A stretch of 64,000 nt of DNA from Paraburkholderia silviterrae (GCF_004353915.1 NZ_SMRP01000016.1:1-64000); one strand, 5' to 3'. Numbered from the stretch's first letter, positions 33,702 to 42,853 are shown. The notes: generated by a model from the sequence alone, not told the origin. Numbers and translations: made by a program.

Positions 33702-35322
33702 GCGTGACAAGGCCAAAGCGGCCTTTACCGCGTTCCAGAGTCAGGTAGCCCTACGCAAGCAGACAGGACACGACATGAAACAGAATGAATCCCATCAAGG
33801 CGCGATGCAAACCGTCGTGCTGGACGCCCCTCAAAGTGCAGGTGACAGCGTCTACGCCGCGCTGTGCAGCAAGATCAACCTGAGGCCTGTGGCTGAAGCG
33901 CGCCCTCTGGAGGCCTTTCGCGACAACGACATGCTTTCGGAAGCCTCGGCCGACGAGCGCATCGCGCGCGGCATGGGTGCCTTCCTCGATCTGATCGCGA
34001 AATCGAGCCAGCCTGTCGACCGCCTCGACAAATCGCTGCTCGATTTCCATATTGGCCAGCTCGACCGACAGATCAGCCGGCAGCTTGATGCCGTCATGCA
34101 CAACCCGCATTTCCAGGCGCTCGAAGGGCGATGGCGGGGTCTGAAACTGCTCGTTTCGCGCACGGACTTCCGCAAGAATGCGCGGATCGAGGTGCTCGAT
34201 GTTTCCAAAGACGCACTGCAGCGCGACTTCGAAGACACCCCCGAAGTCATCCAGAGCGGCTTGTATCGACAAACGTATATCGAGGAATACGATACGCCGG
34301 GCGGCCAGCCGATCAGCGCACTGATCAGCGACTACGAGTTCGAGAACTCGCCGATGGACATCGCCCTGCTGCGCAATATCTCGAAGGTGGCCGCCGCGGC
34401 ACATATGCCGTTCATCGGGGCGGTGGGTGCGGCATTCTTCGGCAAGAAGTCGATGGAGGAGGTGGCGGCCATTCAGGACATCGGCAACTACTTCGACCGC
34501 GCGGAATACATCAAGTGGAAGAGCTTCCGCGATACCGACGATGCGCGCTATGTGGGCCTGACCATGCCGCGCGTGCTTGGGCGCCTGCCTTACGGCAAGG
34601 ACACCGCGCCGGTGCGGGCCTTCAACTACGAGGAAGCGGTGCGCGGCCCGGACCACGACAAGTACCTGTGGGTCAACGCATCGTTTGCGTTCGCGACCAA
34701 CATGGTGCGCAGCTTCGTGAACAACGGCTGGTGTGTGCAGATTCGCGGCCCGCAGGCTGGCGGCAAGGTGGAAAACCTGCCGGTGCACCTCTACGATCTG
34801 GGCACGGGCGTGCAGCCGAAGATCCCTACCGAAGTGCTGATTCCCGAGACGCGCGAGTTCGAGTTTGCGAATCTGGGTTTCATCCCGCTGTCGTTCTACA
34901 AGAACCACGACTTCGCGTGCTTCTTCTCGGCGAACTCCGCACAGAAGCCGGCGCTCTACGAGACGAAGGAGGCCACGGCCAACAGCCGCATCAACGCGCG
35001 CCTGCCATACATCTTCCTGCTTTCGCGCATCGCCCATTACCTGAAGCTGATTCAGCGCGAGAACATTGGTACGACGAAGGATCGCCGGTTGCTCGAACTC
35101 GAGCTGAACAACTGGATCAAGGGCCTCGTGACCGAGATGACCGATCCCGCCGATGAACTTCAGGCCTCGCACCCGTTGCGCGAAGCGAAGGTGACGGTCG
35201 AGGATATCGAAGACAACCCCGGGTTCTTCCGCATCAAGCTCTTCATCATCCCCCACTTCCAGGTGGAAGGCATGGATATCGGGCTGTCGCTCGTTTCGCA
35301 GATGCCGAAGGCGAAGAGCTGA
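33694..35322 (+). CDS. tssC: T6SS sheath large subunit TssC (VipB)
   Basis: A 542-residue sheath subunit from the ATG at 33694 (AGGAAGG just upstream, overlapping tssB) or 515 residues from the ATG at 33775; family members are usually near 500. Visible are LEGRWRGLKLLVSRTDF, the ISALISDYEFENSP region, and the C-terminal ELQASHPLREAKVTVEDI with PGFFRIKLFIIPHFQVEGMD. The N-terminal 27 residues in the longer form are polar and may not be translated. vgrG follows after 83 bases with a good ribosome site. Confidence 0.95.
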   Translation: MAERDKAKAAFTAFQSQVALRKQTGHDMKQNESHQGAMQTVVLDAPQSAGDSVYAALCSKINLRPVAEARPLEAFRDNDMLSEASADERIARGMGAFLDLIAKSSQPVDRLDKSLLDFHIGQLDRQISRQLDAVMHNPHFQALEGRWRGLKLLVSRTDFRKNARIEVLDVSKDALQRDFEDTPEVIQSGLYRQTYIEEYDTPGGQPISALISDYEFENSPMDIALLRNISKVAAAAHMPFIGAVGAAFFGKKSMEEVAAIQDIGNYFDRAEYIKWKSFRDTDDARYVGLTMPRVLGRLPYGKDTAPVRAFNYEEAVRGPDHDKYLWVNASFAFATNMVRSFVNNGWCVQIRGPQAGGKVENLPVHLYDLGTGVQPKIPTEVLIPETREFEFANLGFIPLSFYKNHDFACFFSANSAQKPALYETKEATANSRINARLPYIFLLSRIAHYLKLIQRENIGTTKDRRLLELELNNWIKGLVTEMTDPADELQASHPLREAKVTVEDIEDNPGFFRIKLFIIPHFQVEGMDIGLSLVSQMPKAKS

Positions 35323-35405
35323 TTTGACGCTAGCTGTATAAGCCGCCGGGGTGCCTCAGGGTGCCCCGACGGTGCTGTTGTGGTTGCCTATCCGCGAGGA
35401 AATCC

Positions 35406-38087
35406 ATGTCGATGGTCATGCCGTTACAGGCTTATGAATTGAAGCTGGCGCCTCATCCCGCGCCGTTCTCGGTCCTTAAATTTGCTGGCGTTGATCAGGT
35501 TAGCCGGCTGTACTGGTACGAGATCGAATTCACAAGCCCGATGGCGGGTATTCCAATGGACCAGGTTCTTGGGCGTCCTGCGAGATTCATGATCGACCCG
35601 ATTGACCCGAACATGGGTCACCTGCGCAGGATGTTCGGGGATAACGCCGAGCAGTTCAGCAACAAGCCGCCCGCGCAGACGGTGCACGGCATCATCACGA
35701 AGTTCGACGAATTCGAAACGTCCGCCGACGAGACGCGCTACCGGGTCACCCTCGAGCCGAAAATGGCCGATCTCAACCGGGGCGTCACGAGTCGCTTGTT
35801 CCAGAAGCAGTCGGTCGAAGAGATCATTACCGATACGCTACGGCACTATGGATACCGCGCTGGGGTCGATTTTGTGTTCAAGCTGCGCGGCAAATACAAG
35901 CGGCATGAATACGTCACGCAGTATCACGAAACGACGTTTGCGTTTATTCAGCGCATTTGTGCGGAAGAGGGGATCTGGTTTCGCTGGGAGCAGAAGAAGG
36001 ACTACGCGGTGGTTGTGTTCGGTGACGACGTAGATGCGTATGCGCGCAAGCAGCGCACGGTGCCGTTTCGGCGCGACTCTGGGCTGGAGAGTGTGGGTGC
36101 GGAATCGGTCAAGTCGCTCAGGCGGCGAACCCGGCGTGTGCCGGAGGCGGTGCGGCTGCACGACTATAACCACCGGCAGGCCGATGTGTCATTGCTGGTT
36201 GAAGAGAACGCGGCACGCGGTGACAAGACCACTAATGCTGTCGATTATCACTGGGGCGAGCATTACGAGACGCTTGAGGAAGGCCAACGCATTGCGCGGT
36301 TGCGGCACGAGGCGTATCTGGCAAGCCAGGTAAAATTCGTTGGCACCGGGAATCCGTTCTGGCTGGAAGCGGGTGAGGTCATGCTGGTTGAACCTGCCCA
36401 GGCCGATGCAAAACACGGAATCTTTGTTACGTCGGTGCGCTCGCATGGGGCGCGCAATCAATCGTATCGGGTGACGTTTGAGGGGATTCCTTCGGATCGC
36501 GTTTGGCGCACTTCGATGGACAGTGTCAAGCGACCGACTATCGACGGCATCCTGCCAGCGCGTATTACGTCGCCCGGGAATTACAAGTACGCGTACTTGA
36601 CCGAGCAAGGCTGGTATGTAATCAAGCTGCCGTTTGATCTTGACGAGTGGAGTCCCGGCGGCACGAGCCGGCCGGTGCGCTTTGCCAAGCCCTATAGCGG
36701 CGACAACTATGGTCACCATTTTCCGTTGATCGATTCGGCGGAAGTGGCGCTCGACTTTACCGCTGGGGATCCAAACCGGCCGATCATCATCGGCGCGATG
36801 CATGACAGCCTGCATCCGGACCTTGTCAACAACCTCAACAACACGCGCAATCTCATTCGTACCGCCGCGCAGAATGAGTTGCGGATGGAGGACAAGGAAG
36901 GTATCGAGCATATCCATCTCACGACGCCGTTTCAGACCAGTGAGCTTAATCTGGGGCACATGGTTGACGGGGGGCGCAAGGAGAGGGGGCAAGGCGCGGA
37001 GTTCCGATCTGACGGGCACACGGCGGTTCGCGGCGCAAAGGGGCTTTTGCTGACTACCGAGAGTCAAAGTGGCGCCAACGGCAAGCAACTGGATATGGAG
37101 GCGGCGAGGGCGCAACTGGATGACGCCTTGCAACTCATGCAAGATCTGAACGATAGCGCTCGAACTGCACAAGCTCAGCTTGCTGAAGTAGAGCAACAGA
37201 GGAAATTTCTTCTAGAGCGCTTGAACGGATTACAACGTGCAGTAATTCTCGCATCGGCGCCCGATGGAATAGCGCTCACAAGCGGGGAGCATCTCCAACT
37301 CGCAGCGGAATGCAATCTGGCGGTGACTGCGGGCGGATCCGCAGATATTGGTGTACTGAAGAAGCTCACAATGGCCGCAGGTACCGCAATTTCATTCTTC
37401 GCGCGAAAACTGGGGATTACTCTCGTGGCTAACGGTAAGGTGGACGTTAGGTCACTGCGTGACGAGATTACGTTGACCGCATTGAGGGATTTTAAGATCA
37501 CCAGTGTCGATGGACGGCTTGTGCTTTCCGCTCCCAAAGAGATCTGGATAGGTGCAGGTGGGTCGTATATAAAGATTGGCGAAAACTGCATCGAACACGG
37601 TACGCCGGGCGATATTATACACAAATGTGCAAGCATGCAAAAGCCTGGCCCGGTGAGTGTGGCACCAACACTTCCGACGCTGCCAATTGTCGATACGACG
37701 GACGCGAATCAGCATTTCGTACTGAAATCACACGACGGTCGTCCTATTGCCAATCAACGATATCGTTTAATATCCGGTGACACCGTGGTAATCGGGGAGA
37801 CAGACTCTGAGGGGAAAACGCAGATCGTATCCGGGGATATTGGCCAAGGTGTTGCGCTCGAAATACTGGGCGACTACGACGAGCATTTTATTATTAGGGA
37901 TTCTTTAGGTGAGCCGATTGCGAATTTTCCGTACAAAATTTCCACCCAAACCGGTAAGGTTGTTATTGGCGCCACAGATGAGATGGGTAAAACACAAGTT
38001 CTTTCGAGCGACGAGGTAGAAAAGGTGGAACTGCTCTACGCTGGATCAGCAATCGACGAATATCCCGTAGATACTGGAGTCAACTGA
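35406..38087 (+). CDS. vgrG: T6SS spike protein VgrG (TssI) with duplicated C-terminal extension
   Basis: An 893-residue spike protein. The gp27-like base (about 1-380) shows VSRLYWYEIEFTSP, TRYRVTLEPKMADL and FIQRICAEEGIWFRWE; the gp5-like OB and needle region follows (about 380-560, WSPGGTSRPVRFAKPY, NYGHHFPL, GDPNRPIIIGAMHD), then a DUF2345-like beta-helix to about 740. Residues 770-880 are two copies of a roughly 57-residue module that resembles transthyretin-like adaptors on other VgrG proteins. The ATG at 35406 has GAGGA upstream. From about base 37,080 the DNA becomes markedly AT-richer, suggesting that the tail was exchanged together with the cargo genes. The stop overlaps the next gene by one base. 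Confidence 0.95.
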   Translation: MSMVMPLQAYELKLAPHPAPFSVLKFAGVDQVSRLYWYEIEFTSPMAGIPMDQVLGRPARFMIDPIDPNMGHLRRMFGDNAEQFSNKPPAQTVHGIITKFDEFETSADETRYRVTLEPKMADLNRGVTSRLFQKQSVEEIITDTLRHYGYRAGVDFVFKLRGKYKRHEYVTQYHETTFAFIQRICAEEGIWFRWEQKKDYAVVVFGDDVDAYARKQRTVPFRRDSGLESVGAESVKSLRRRTRRVPEAVRLHDYNHRQADVSLLVEENAARGDKTTNAVDYHWGEHYETLEEGQRIARLRHEAYLASQVKFVGTGNPFWLEAGEVMLVEPAQADAKHGIFVTSVRSHGARNQSYRVTFEGIPSDRVWRTSMDSVKRPTIDGILPARITSPGNYKYAYLTEQGWYVIKLPFDLDEWSPGGTSRPVRFAKPYSGDNYGHHFPLIDSAEVALDFTAGDPNRPIIIGAMHDSLHPDLVNNLNNTRNLIRTAAQNELRMEDKEGIEHIHLTTPFQTSELNLGHMVDGGRKERGQGAEFRSDGHTAVRGAKGLLLTTESQSGANGKQLDMEAARAQLDDALQLMQDLNDSARTAQAQLAEVEQQRKFLLERLNGLQRAVILASAPDGIALTSGEHLQLAAECNLAVTAGGSADIGVLKKLTMAAGTAISFFARKLGITLVANGKVDVRSLRDEITLTALRDFKITSVDGRLVLSAPKEIWIGAGGSYIKIGENCIEHGTPGDIIHKCASMQKPGPVSVAPTLPTLPIVDTTDANQHFVLKSHDGRPIANQRYRLISGDTVVIGETDSEGKTQIVSGDIGQGVALEILGDYDEHFIIRDSLGEPIANFPYKISTQTGKVVIGATDEMGKTQVLSSDEVEKVELLYAGSAIDEYPVDTGVN
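37713..38045 (+). repeat. Tandem duplicated module in VgrG C-terminus
   Basis: Two in-frame copies begin at 37713 and 37884 (period 171 bases, 57 residues). Shared pattern: HF.(I/L).....G.PIAN..Y.I..G..VIG.TD..GKTQ(I/V)(V/L)S. Protein similarity is clear while the DNA has diverged, so the duplication is not recent. Confidence 0.8.
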
Positions 38088-38647
38088 TGAGTGAGATTAC
38101 GCTTGCCGAGTCTATCACCAGCGACAATTCGAACGTGGACGGGAAAGATTGCACGGTCGGGCATTTCATCTCCGAATCTGATGGTCAGAGGATTGTCGCT
38201 TTGGCTGCCGCGTGGGTGGGTACACCTTACAGGCTTCTCGGTGCGGGGTCAGAGATAGGGGTTGGAGGGGATTGCTCTGGAACGACCAACAAGATTTTCG
38301 TGGATGCGGGATTTCGATACCCATATCAGTCTACATCTTCCTTCGCAGCATTTGCAAAGAAGACGAATAGATTTCGCCAAATTGATTTGGCCAAGGAAAG
38401 GCCGCAGGCGGGAGACATTCTTCTTTGGCCGGGTCACATGGCGATCTATGCAGCATTCAAGTCCGACAGTCAAAATTACGACGGAAAGTTGGTTAAGCAC
38501 GGTGTGCCCAAGTTCAACGATATCTACACCGCATTTCGTCCAGGTGGTAGGCCGTATGGTCCGTTCAATAGCGAGATGATACGTAACGATAGATACGTCG
38601 TCTACCGCTACTACATTCTTCCCGGAGAGGAAAATTGCGAGAAGTGA
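38087..38647 (+). CDS. NlpC/P60-type peptidoglycan hydrolase, probable T6SS effector
   Basis: A 186-residue protein with a papain-like NlpC/P60 fold: catalytic Cys63 in GGDCSGTTN, preceded by WVGTPYRLLG, and His117 in WPGHMAIY; a third polar residue should follow within about 20 residues. Such enzymes cut peptide bonds in cell-wall stems. There is no signal peptide, as expected for cargo loaded on VgrG in the cytosol. The ATG shares its A with the vgrG stop, so the two are strictly coupled. It is the first cargo gene and probably poisons the periplasm of rival bacteria. AT-rich DNA and codon use unlike the T6SS core indicate acquisition. Confidence 0.82.
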   Translation: MSEITLAESITSDNSNVDGKDCTVGHFISESDGQRIVALAAAWVGTPYRLLGAGSEIGVGGDCSGTTNKIFVDAGFRYPYQSTSSFAAFAKKTNRFRQIDLAKERPQAGDILLWPGHMAIYAAFKSDSQNYDGKLVKHGVPKFNDIYTAFRPGGRPYGPFNSEMIRNDRYVVYRYYILPGEENCEK

Positions 38648-39543
38648 AGTGTTTTATCAGTGCAGTGTTCGCCTTGTTTCTCTCATCGGCGGTAACAATT
38701 GCGAGCGCAAACGATTCGGAAAACGCGGAAACGCTTACAATTGGTGGGCGTGTAAGTAATCCGATTCCAATCGATGCGGCGATATCGCTCGGTGGCGATA
38801 ATATCTCTATTTCTGCAAGATTGGAGAATCAAAACACTGAATCAATACAGTATGGTTTCTTTGCGTACACGCAACTTTTTCAGAAATTCGGTGAAGCGGA
38901 GACATACGCTGATAAGACATTTAGCGATCTTCGTGTTGAAGTTGACGGAAAACCGCTGGCACTGACAAGTGATAGTAGGGCTTTTTTTCTCGGCCAGGAC
39001 ATTACACATGCTTTGACGGGCGCTGGCATTGCACCGATTCCCAATGCCGGTGTTGACGACGATCGTCTTACGTCGGTTCCCGAGCAGATGGGAGTAAAGC
39101 TTAAGGACGGGAGTGATTGGGAAGGGCAGGTTCTGTATTCGTGGCAGACTCTGGTTCCTGCATCGGAGGCGCGGGAAATGACGATTCGGTACAAGTCCTT
39201 GCCGCAATTTGAACTCGCCGATATTTCGGGAGCCAGATTCAATCGTCTCGTCGGTCAACATTGCGGCGACGCTTCGATGGTCGCTAAGCAAGTACGCAAA
39301 ATGAAGCCGAACCTACGTGCCGTCGTACTTCAGAAATACGTCGCTCCAGTGTCATTCTTTAAGTCTGCCTCTGTGACACTAACCGTGGGTCAGCCAACAG
39401 AAAATTCGTTGGGGGCACATCCGCTACTGGCTCTTGTGTGTGGCGTTACTGTTCCGAATGGATCTTTCCTGCCGATTAAAGGTGTTATTGGAGAATCTGA
39501 CGCGAGGATATCTATTCTCGTGATCTCAGCTCCGGCGATGTAG
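38635..39543 (+). CDS. Exported DUF4424-like protein, candidate immunity protein
   Basis: A 302-residue protein with a signal peptide (CFISAVFALFLSSAVTIASA, cleaved near ANDSEN). The remainder recalls the DUF4424 family: DLRVEVDGKPLALTSDSRAF, GQDITHALTGAGI and LYSWQTLVPASEAREMTIRY. The start is a TTG at 38635 with GGAGAGG four bases upstream, overlapping the effector gene by 13 bases. Being exported and encoded directly behind a peptidoglycan hydrolase, it is a reasonable immunity protein that would block the enzyme in the producer's periplasm. No homologue with proven immunity function is known to me. Confidence 0.65.
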   Translation: MREVKCFISAVFALFLSSAVTIASANDSENAETLTIGGRVSNPIPIDAAISLGGDNISISARLENQNTESIQYGFFAYTQLFQKFGEAETYADKTFSDLRVEVDGKPLALTSDSRAFFLGQDITHALTGAGIAPIPNAGVDDDRLTSVPEQMGVKLKDGSDWEGQVLYSWQTLVPASEAREMTIRYKSLPQFELADISGARFNRLVGQHCGDASMVAKQVRKMKPNLRAVVLQKYVAPVSFFKSASVTLTVGQPTENSLGAHPLLALVCGVTVPNGSFLPIKGVIGESDARISILVISAPAM

Positions 39544-39619
39544 GCGTTTCGGAGCGCCGTCATAAGTCAGAGATATTGTTGGCGCTCTACGTTGATAGCA
39601 TATTCGACAAGGGTAATTC

Positions 39620-40222
39620 ATGGGAAAGCGACACCACGGTAAGATGACCGCTAAGGAAAACAGTAAAGGTGTTGAGGTAATAATCTGTGACGTAACGTGG
39701 TTTGACGCTACGACCACATATTCTGTTGCCAATTCGCCGGAACGGACCGCCGAATTGACATTTACAGCTGATGATTTGAATTACTTCGCCCGAGTACTTT
39801 TTGCTGAGGCAAGCGGTGCATCGATGTTGCCTGACCTCGAAACAAGAAAGGCAGAAAAAGAAGCGATCATAAACACGACATTCTTCAGAATCAACAGGAA
39901 GGGGTATCCTAATAACAAATATATAGCAACTACGTTTGCGGGGGTTTGTAATGCCGAAGGGCAATTTCAAACTGTGACTCCGAAACTTACCCAAAAAATG
40001 CAAAGTGTGATGGGGTCGCAGTATAAAAACTTAGGTGTGGGCGATTGTTCAGATTTGCAGGAGGCTATCGATGCGATTAAATTATTTATGGAGTCTGGTC
40101 CAAATTCTAAGTACACCTATGATAATTTTCGCGGGGGAGACAAAGGGCAAGGCAAGAACATCGGACATTCGCGTTTCTGGCTTTCGCCGGTTGGTGCGGG
40201 TATGGCTGCGAAAATTCCATGA
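39620..40222 (+). CDS. SleB-like cell-wall hydrolase, probable second T6SS effector
   Basis: A 200-residue protein whose centre resembles SleB/CwlJ-type wall hydrolases (lysozyme-like lytic transglycosylases): YFARVLFAEASG with the probable catalytic Glu63, EAIINTTFFRIN in the place of the family's conserved V..V..NR helix, and FAGVCNAEGQFQTVT corresponding to the GQFSW region. No signal peptide is visible. AAGG lies seven bases before the ATG. It stands 76 bases after the DUF4424-like gene, in the same AT-rich island behind vgrG, so it is probably a glycan-strand-cutting toxin. Similarity is moderate and should be tested by profile search. Confidence 0.62.
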   Translation: MGKRHHGKMTAKENSKGVEVIICDVTWFDATTTYSVANSPERTAELTFTADDLNYFARVLFAEASGASMLPDLETRKAEKEAIINTTFFRINRKGYPNNKYIATTFAGVCNAEGQFQTVTPKLTQKMQSVMGSQYKNLGVGDCSDLQEAIDAIKLFMESGPNSKYTYDNFRGGDKGQGKNIGHSRFWLSPVGAGMAAKIP

Positions 40223-41150
40223 TGACTTTGGCATCGCATCGGTATTCTTCGCTCTTTTGGGACTGTGTTCTACCGATTCCAGCGCGTCCCCCTTACTAAG
40301 GCTCGAGGATGGGAAGGTCGCGATCATTCAAGATCAGGGAGACTACATCAAGTTTTCTCTTAGTAACGGCGAATCAGTTAGCGTTGATGACCACGGTGGG
40401 TTTCATTGGCCTCCCTTTTTTCGAGACAGAAATGGAAATTTTTACGTTGGTGACAAGATAATTTCGACTGCGCGCGGAGAAGTAGTTGAGAATAAGGGGA
40501 ATCGTAATATCATAATGCTTGGTCCACACTATCAAATAGAGAGTTCGATGCAGCGGCCCGGCACGATCATGGTGCAGAGGGATGGAAAAAGATGTGAGGT
40601 CACGGCTAAAAATCTTAAATTTTCAAATGCAAACGTAACTAATATATCAACGCTAACCCTGAAGGACATTTCTTTCGTTGATTCTGACGGGCCACTCGTC
40701 GGATTGTTCAGGACCTCGATCGGCGACGCCGCAAGCGATATTCGCTATTGGACGGTGAGGATTGATCCTGCGTCTTGTCGGATGCGTGTGACTTCGCTGG
40801 GGAATCCGGACAATTTGATTGAGATTGGTTGGTCGCCAGAAGGTCATTGGTGGATTGTCGGTTCGATCGAAACTACATTGCTTCAATCGAAAGATGGAGA
40901 ACACTGGACGGCCGCGGTTCTTTCGCCTGAGACATCACAGTTGGTGAGCGCCTACGTTTCAAACGATCACGAAATTTGGCTTGCTGCGAACGATGGGAGG
41001 ATAGGTCAAGACACAGGCCCATCGATTGTGCACTCAGACGACGGCGGGCACACATGGGTGCCAATCAAGTGGGGGGATCCGGTCCTCAAGCGGTTGCCTC
41101 CTATCTGGTTTGAGGGGCAAATGCGTGTGAACGCGAAAGCTATCAATTGA
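40194..41150 (+). CDS. Exported BNR-repeat protein, candidate immunity protein for the SleB-like effector
   Basis: About 318 residues from a GTG at 40194, overlapping the SleB-like gene by 29 bases; the start is uncertain because no strong ribosome site is seen. A hydrophobic stretch FGIASVFFALLGLCST followed by DSSAS looks like a signal peptide. The C-terminal half contains Asp-box/BNR signatures (SKDGEHWTAA, SDDGGHTWVP) separated by IWLAANDG, as in sialidase-like beta-propellers, although a single short propeller could not be complete in this length. Its position directly behind an effector gene and its export signal suggest immunity. Confidence 0.6.
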   Translation: MRVWLRKFHDDFGIASVFFALLGLCSTDSSASPLLRLEDGKVAIIQDQGDYIKFSLSNGESVSVDDHGGFHWPPFFRDRNGNFYVGDKIISTARGEVVENKGNRNIIMLGPHYQIESSMQRPGTIMVQRDGKRCEVTAKNLKFSNANVTNISTLTLKDISFVDSDGPLVGLFRTSIGDAASDIRYWTVRIDPASCRMRVTSLGNPDNLIEIGWSPEGHWWIVGSIETTLLQSKDGEHWTAAVLSPETSQLVSAYVSNDHEIWLAANDGRIGQDTGPSIVHSDDGGHTWVPIKWGDPVLKRLPPIWFEGQMRVNAKAIN

Positions 41151-41275
41151 CAGGTTGCCTGCTCAACGTGGAGGCTTGCCGTTGTATTTAGATGGATCGA
41201 TACGTTCAGTTGCGTGTGTCTATCTTGCCACTCACCATTCGTTAATATTTCTAAAAATCAGGTGAATATAAAAAT

Positions 41276-42535
41276 ATGCCTGTAGAACTGCCAGTTGTCG
41301 ATCTTGATGAGTTGGATCCGTCACCGCCACGGTCGCTGACATGGTGCGCTTTGTTCGTCTTGGTTGTGATCGTTGGATGCGCAGTATCGATCTTTGAGTG
41401 GCCCAAAACCGAGCCAACCGGCACAGCTTGGTTTTGGTGTCGCTCGTTTGTGCTTCCGGCGCTGTTCTGGTGCGCTCTGTTTGGTCTCCGATTGCATTAC
41501 TACAACGACGAGTGCGCGAAGATCGCAGCAGAGCTAGAAGAAAAGGTAACCCGTAGGAAGACGGCGATTGAATTTGCGAGTGAGCCACTGGCCGTGCTTG
41601 ACTTCTCGTACGTCACTGCGCTTGGCATCTCCGGCTTGTCGGCGAAAATCGCGGAAGGAGAATCTGCACTTCGTGCACAAACTACTCGCGACGGTGACAC
41701 GGGAGTCCGTCATACCGCACTGGCGTTCGATGATGGAACAAGCACACTGGATCTCCATCGGAAGTGTTTTACCGCGTTGCTGACACAACTCTCCGGTGCC
41801 GTCGGCGAACTTCCCCGTGACGTACCTCTGTATGCATACTTGGACGTACCAGTGACTCTTCTCAACGAAGGGCAACTGTTAGCGACATGGAACGCGTGCT
41901 GCGAAATGGCTCGGATGCGTCAAATGAAGACCGAGCTTCTTCCGGCAGGAGAGGGAATTATGGCGATCGATAAGTGGCTAGACGTGTCTGGAGGGCCGCG
42001 TCTTGAGAGAGTGGTTCTTTTCGTTTCCGTCGAGCTTCACGAACATACACTGAACGACAGTGGTGAAGCTGCGGTAGCGCTATTACTCGGCTGGGCTCCG
42101 CTGGTGGCGCGACGCCGCATAAATTCCGTAGCGATGTTGCACCGTCCAATCGAAGCAGACTCGAAAGCGCTAACTGAGAGTCTCTCAAAGGCGATGCTTT
42201 GGGGGAATTCAAAAGGTGCTGAAATTGAGGATGCTTGGACGAGCGGTTTGGTGGGAGAAGGAAGCGCGAGTTTCTTTCGATGCTCAACTGAACTCGCGAT
42301 TGAATTTGTTAATACTCCGGAATTTTCGGGAATACACAATGTTGAGAACGCGTTAGGAAATTGCAGAGCGAGCGCGGAATGGCTCAATGTCGCTCTGGCG
42401 AGCGAGCACGCGGCGCTAACCGGAAAGCCGCAACTTACTATTTCGAGCGATAGAGCGTTGCGTATTTGCGTCGTACGCCCTCCTTTGCATCAAGGTAATG
42501 GCCCAATCGCTGGTGAGTTAGAGCAATCTGACTGA
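41276..42535 (+). CDS. Unrecognised protein with two N-terminal membrane helices
   Basis: A 419-residue protein I cannot assign. Two hydrophobic helices lie near the N-terminus (about 23-41, LTWCALFVLVVIVGCAVSI, and 52-71, FVLPALFWCALFGLRL), followed by a charged, possibly coiled segment (EECAKIAAELEEKVTRRK-like) and a 330-residue soluble domain with an alternating helix/strand pattern. No catalytic motif stands out. It lies between the cargo genes and tssM in plus orientation, so it may be a T6SS accessory component or a third cargo/immunity element. The ribosome site is weak. Confidence 0.7.
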   Translation: MPVELPVVDLDELDPSPPRSLTWCALFVLVVIVGCAVSIFEWPKTEPTGTAWFWCRSFVLPALFWCALFGLRLHYYNDECAKIAAELEEKVTRRKTAIEFASEPLAVLDFSYVTALGISGLSAKIAEGESALRAQTTRDGDTGVRHTALAFDDGTSTLDLHRKCFTALLTQLSGAVGELPRDVPLYAYLDVPVTLLNEGQLLATWNACCEMARMRQMKTELLPAGEGIMAIDKWLDVSGGPRLERVVLFVSVELHEHTLNDSGEAAVALLLGWAPLVARRRINSVAMLHRPIEADSKALTESLSKAMLWGNSKGAEIEDAWTSGLVGEGSASFFRCSTELAIEFVNTPEFSGIHNVENALGNCRASAEWLNVALASEHAALTGKPQLTISSDRALRICVVRPPLHQGNGPIAGELEQSD

Positions 42536-42577
42536 CGATGCGATTGGACAAGGTAGGGAGAATTCAAGAAATGCCTC

Positions 42578-42853
42578 TCAGCCTATGAATATTCCAGGAT
42601 TTTTTCCTACGAGGACTCGATTCTTCCCGCACGGACAGAGGACCAGATCCTGCTCTACGACAGCGCATCGATTTTTCTCGTCCATACCCTTTCCTGTGCC
42701 AAGGATCTTGAAAATTCCAGAACAGTCGCCACACGTTGCTTCATCGCCGTCAAGCGCAACGATCTTTCCGTTGTCGAACCGTTTTGATGACTGCGCGACA
42801 ACTAGACCGCCAGTTGTGGTGGGGTCACCGTGTCGAACGACCGCTTTGCGCAT
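42578..42853 (-). CDS. PAAR-domain spike-tip protein
   Basis: A 91-residue PAAR protein that sharpens the VgrG tip. The PAAR pattern is visible: RHGDPTTTGGLVVAQS at the start, then GDEATCGDCSG and the closing CPCGKNRVLVG. Cys and His residues that could hold the metal ion are present. AGGA lies upstream of the ATG at 42853. It is the only T6SS gene of this half on the minus strand and so must have its own promoter; it carries no fused toxin domain. Confidence 0.88.
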   Translation of the reverse strand: MRKAVVRHGDPTTTGGLVVAQSSKRFDNGKIVALDGDEATCGDCSGIFKILGTGKGMDEKNRCAVVEQDLVLCPCGKNRVLVGKNPGIFIG

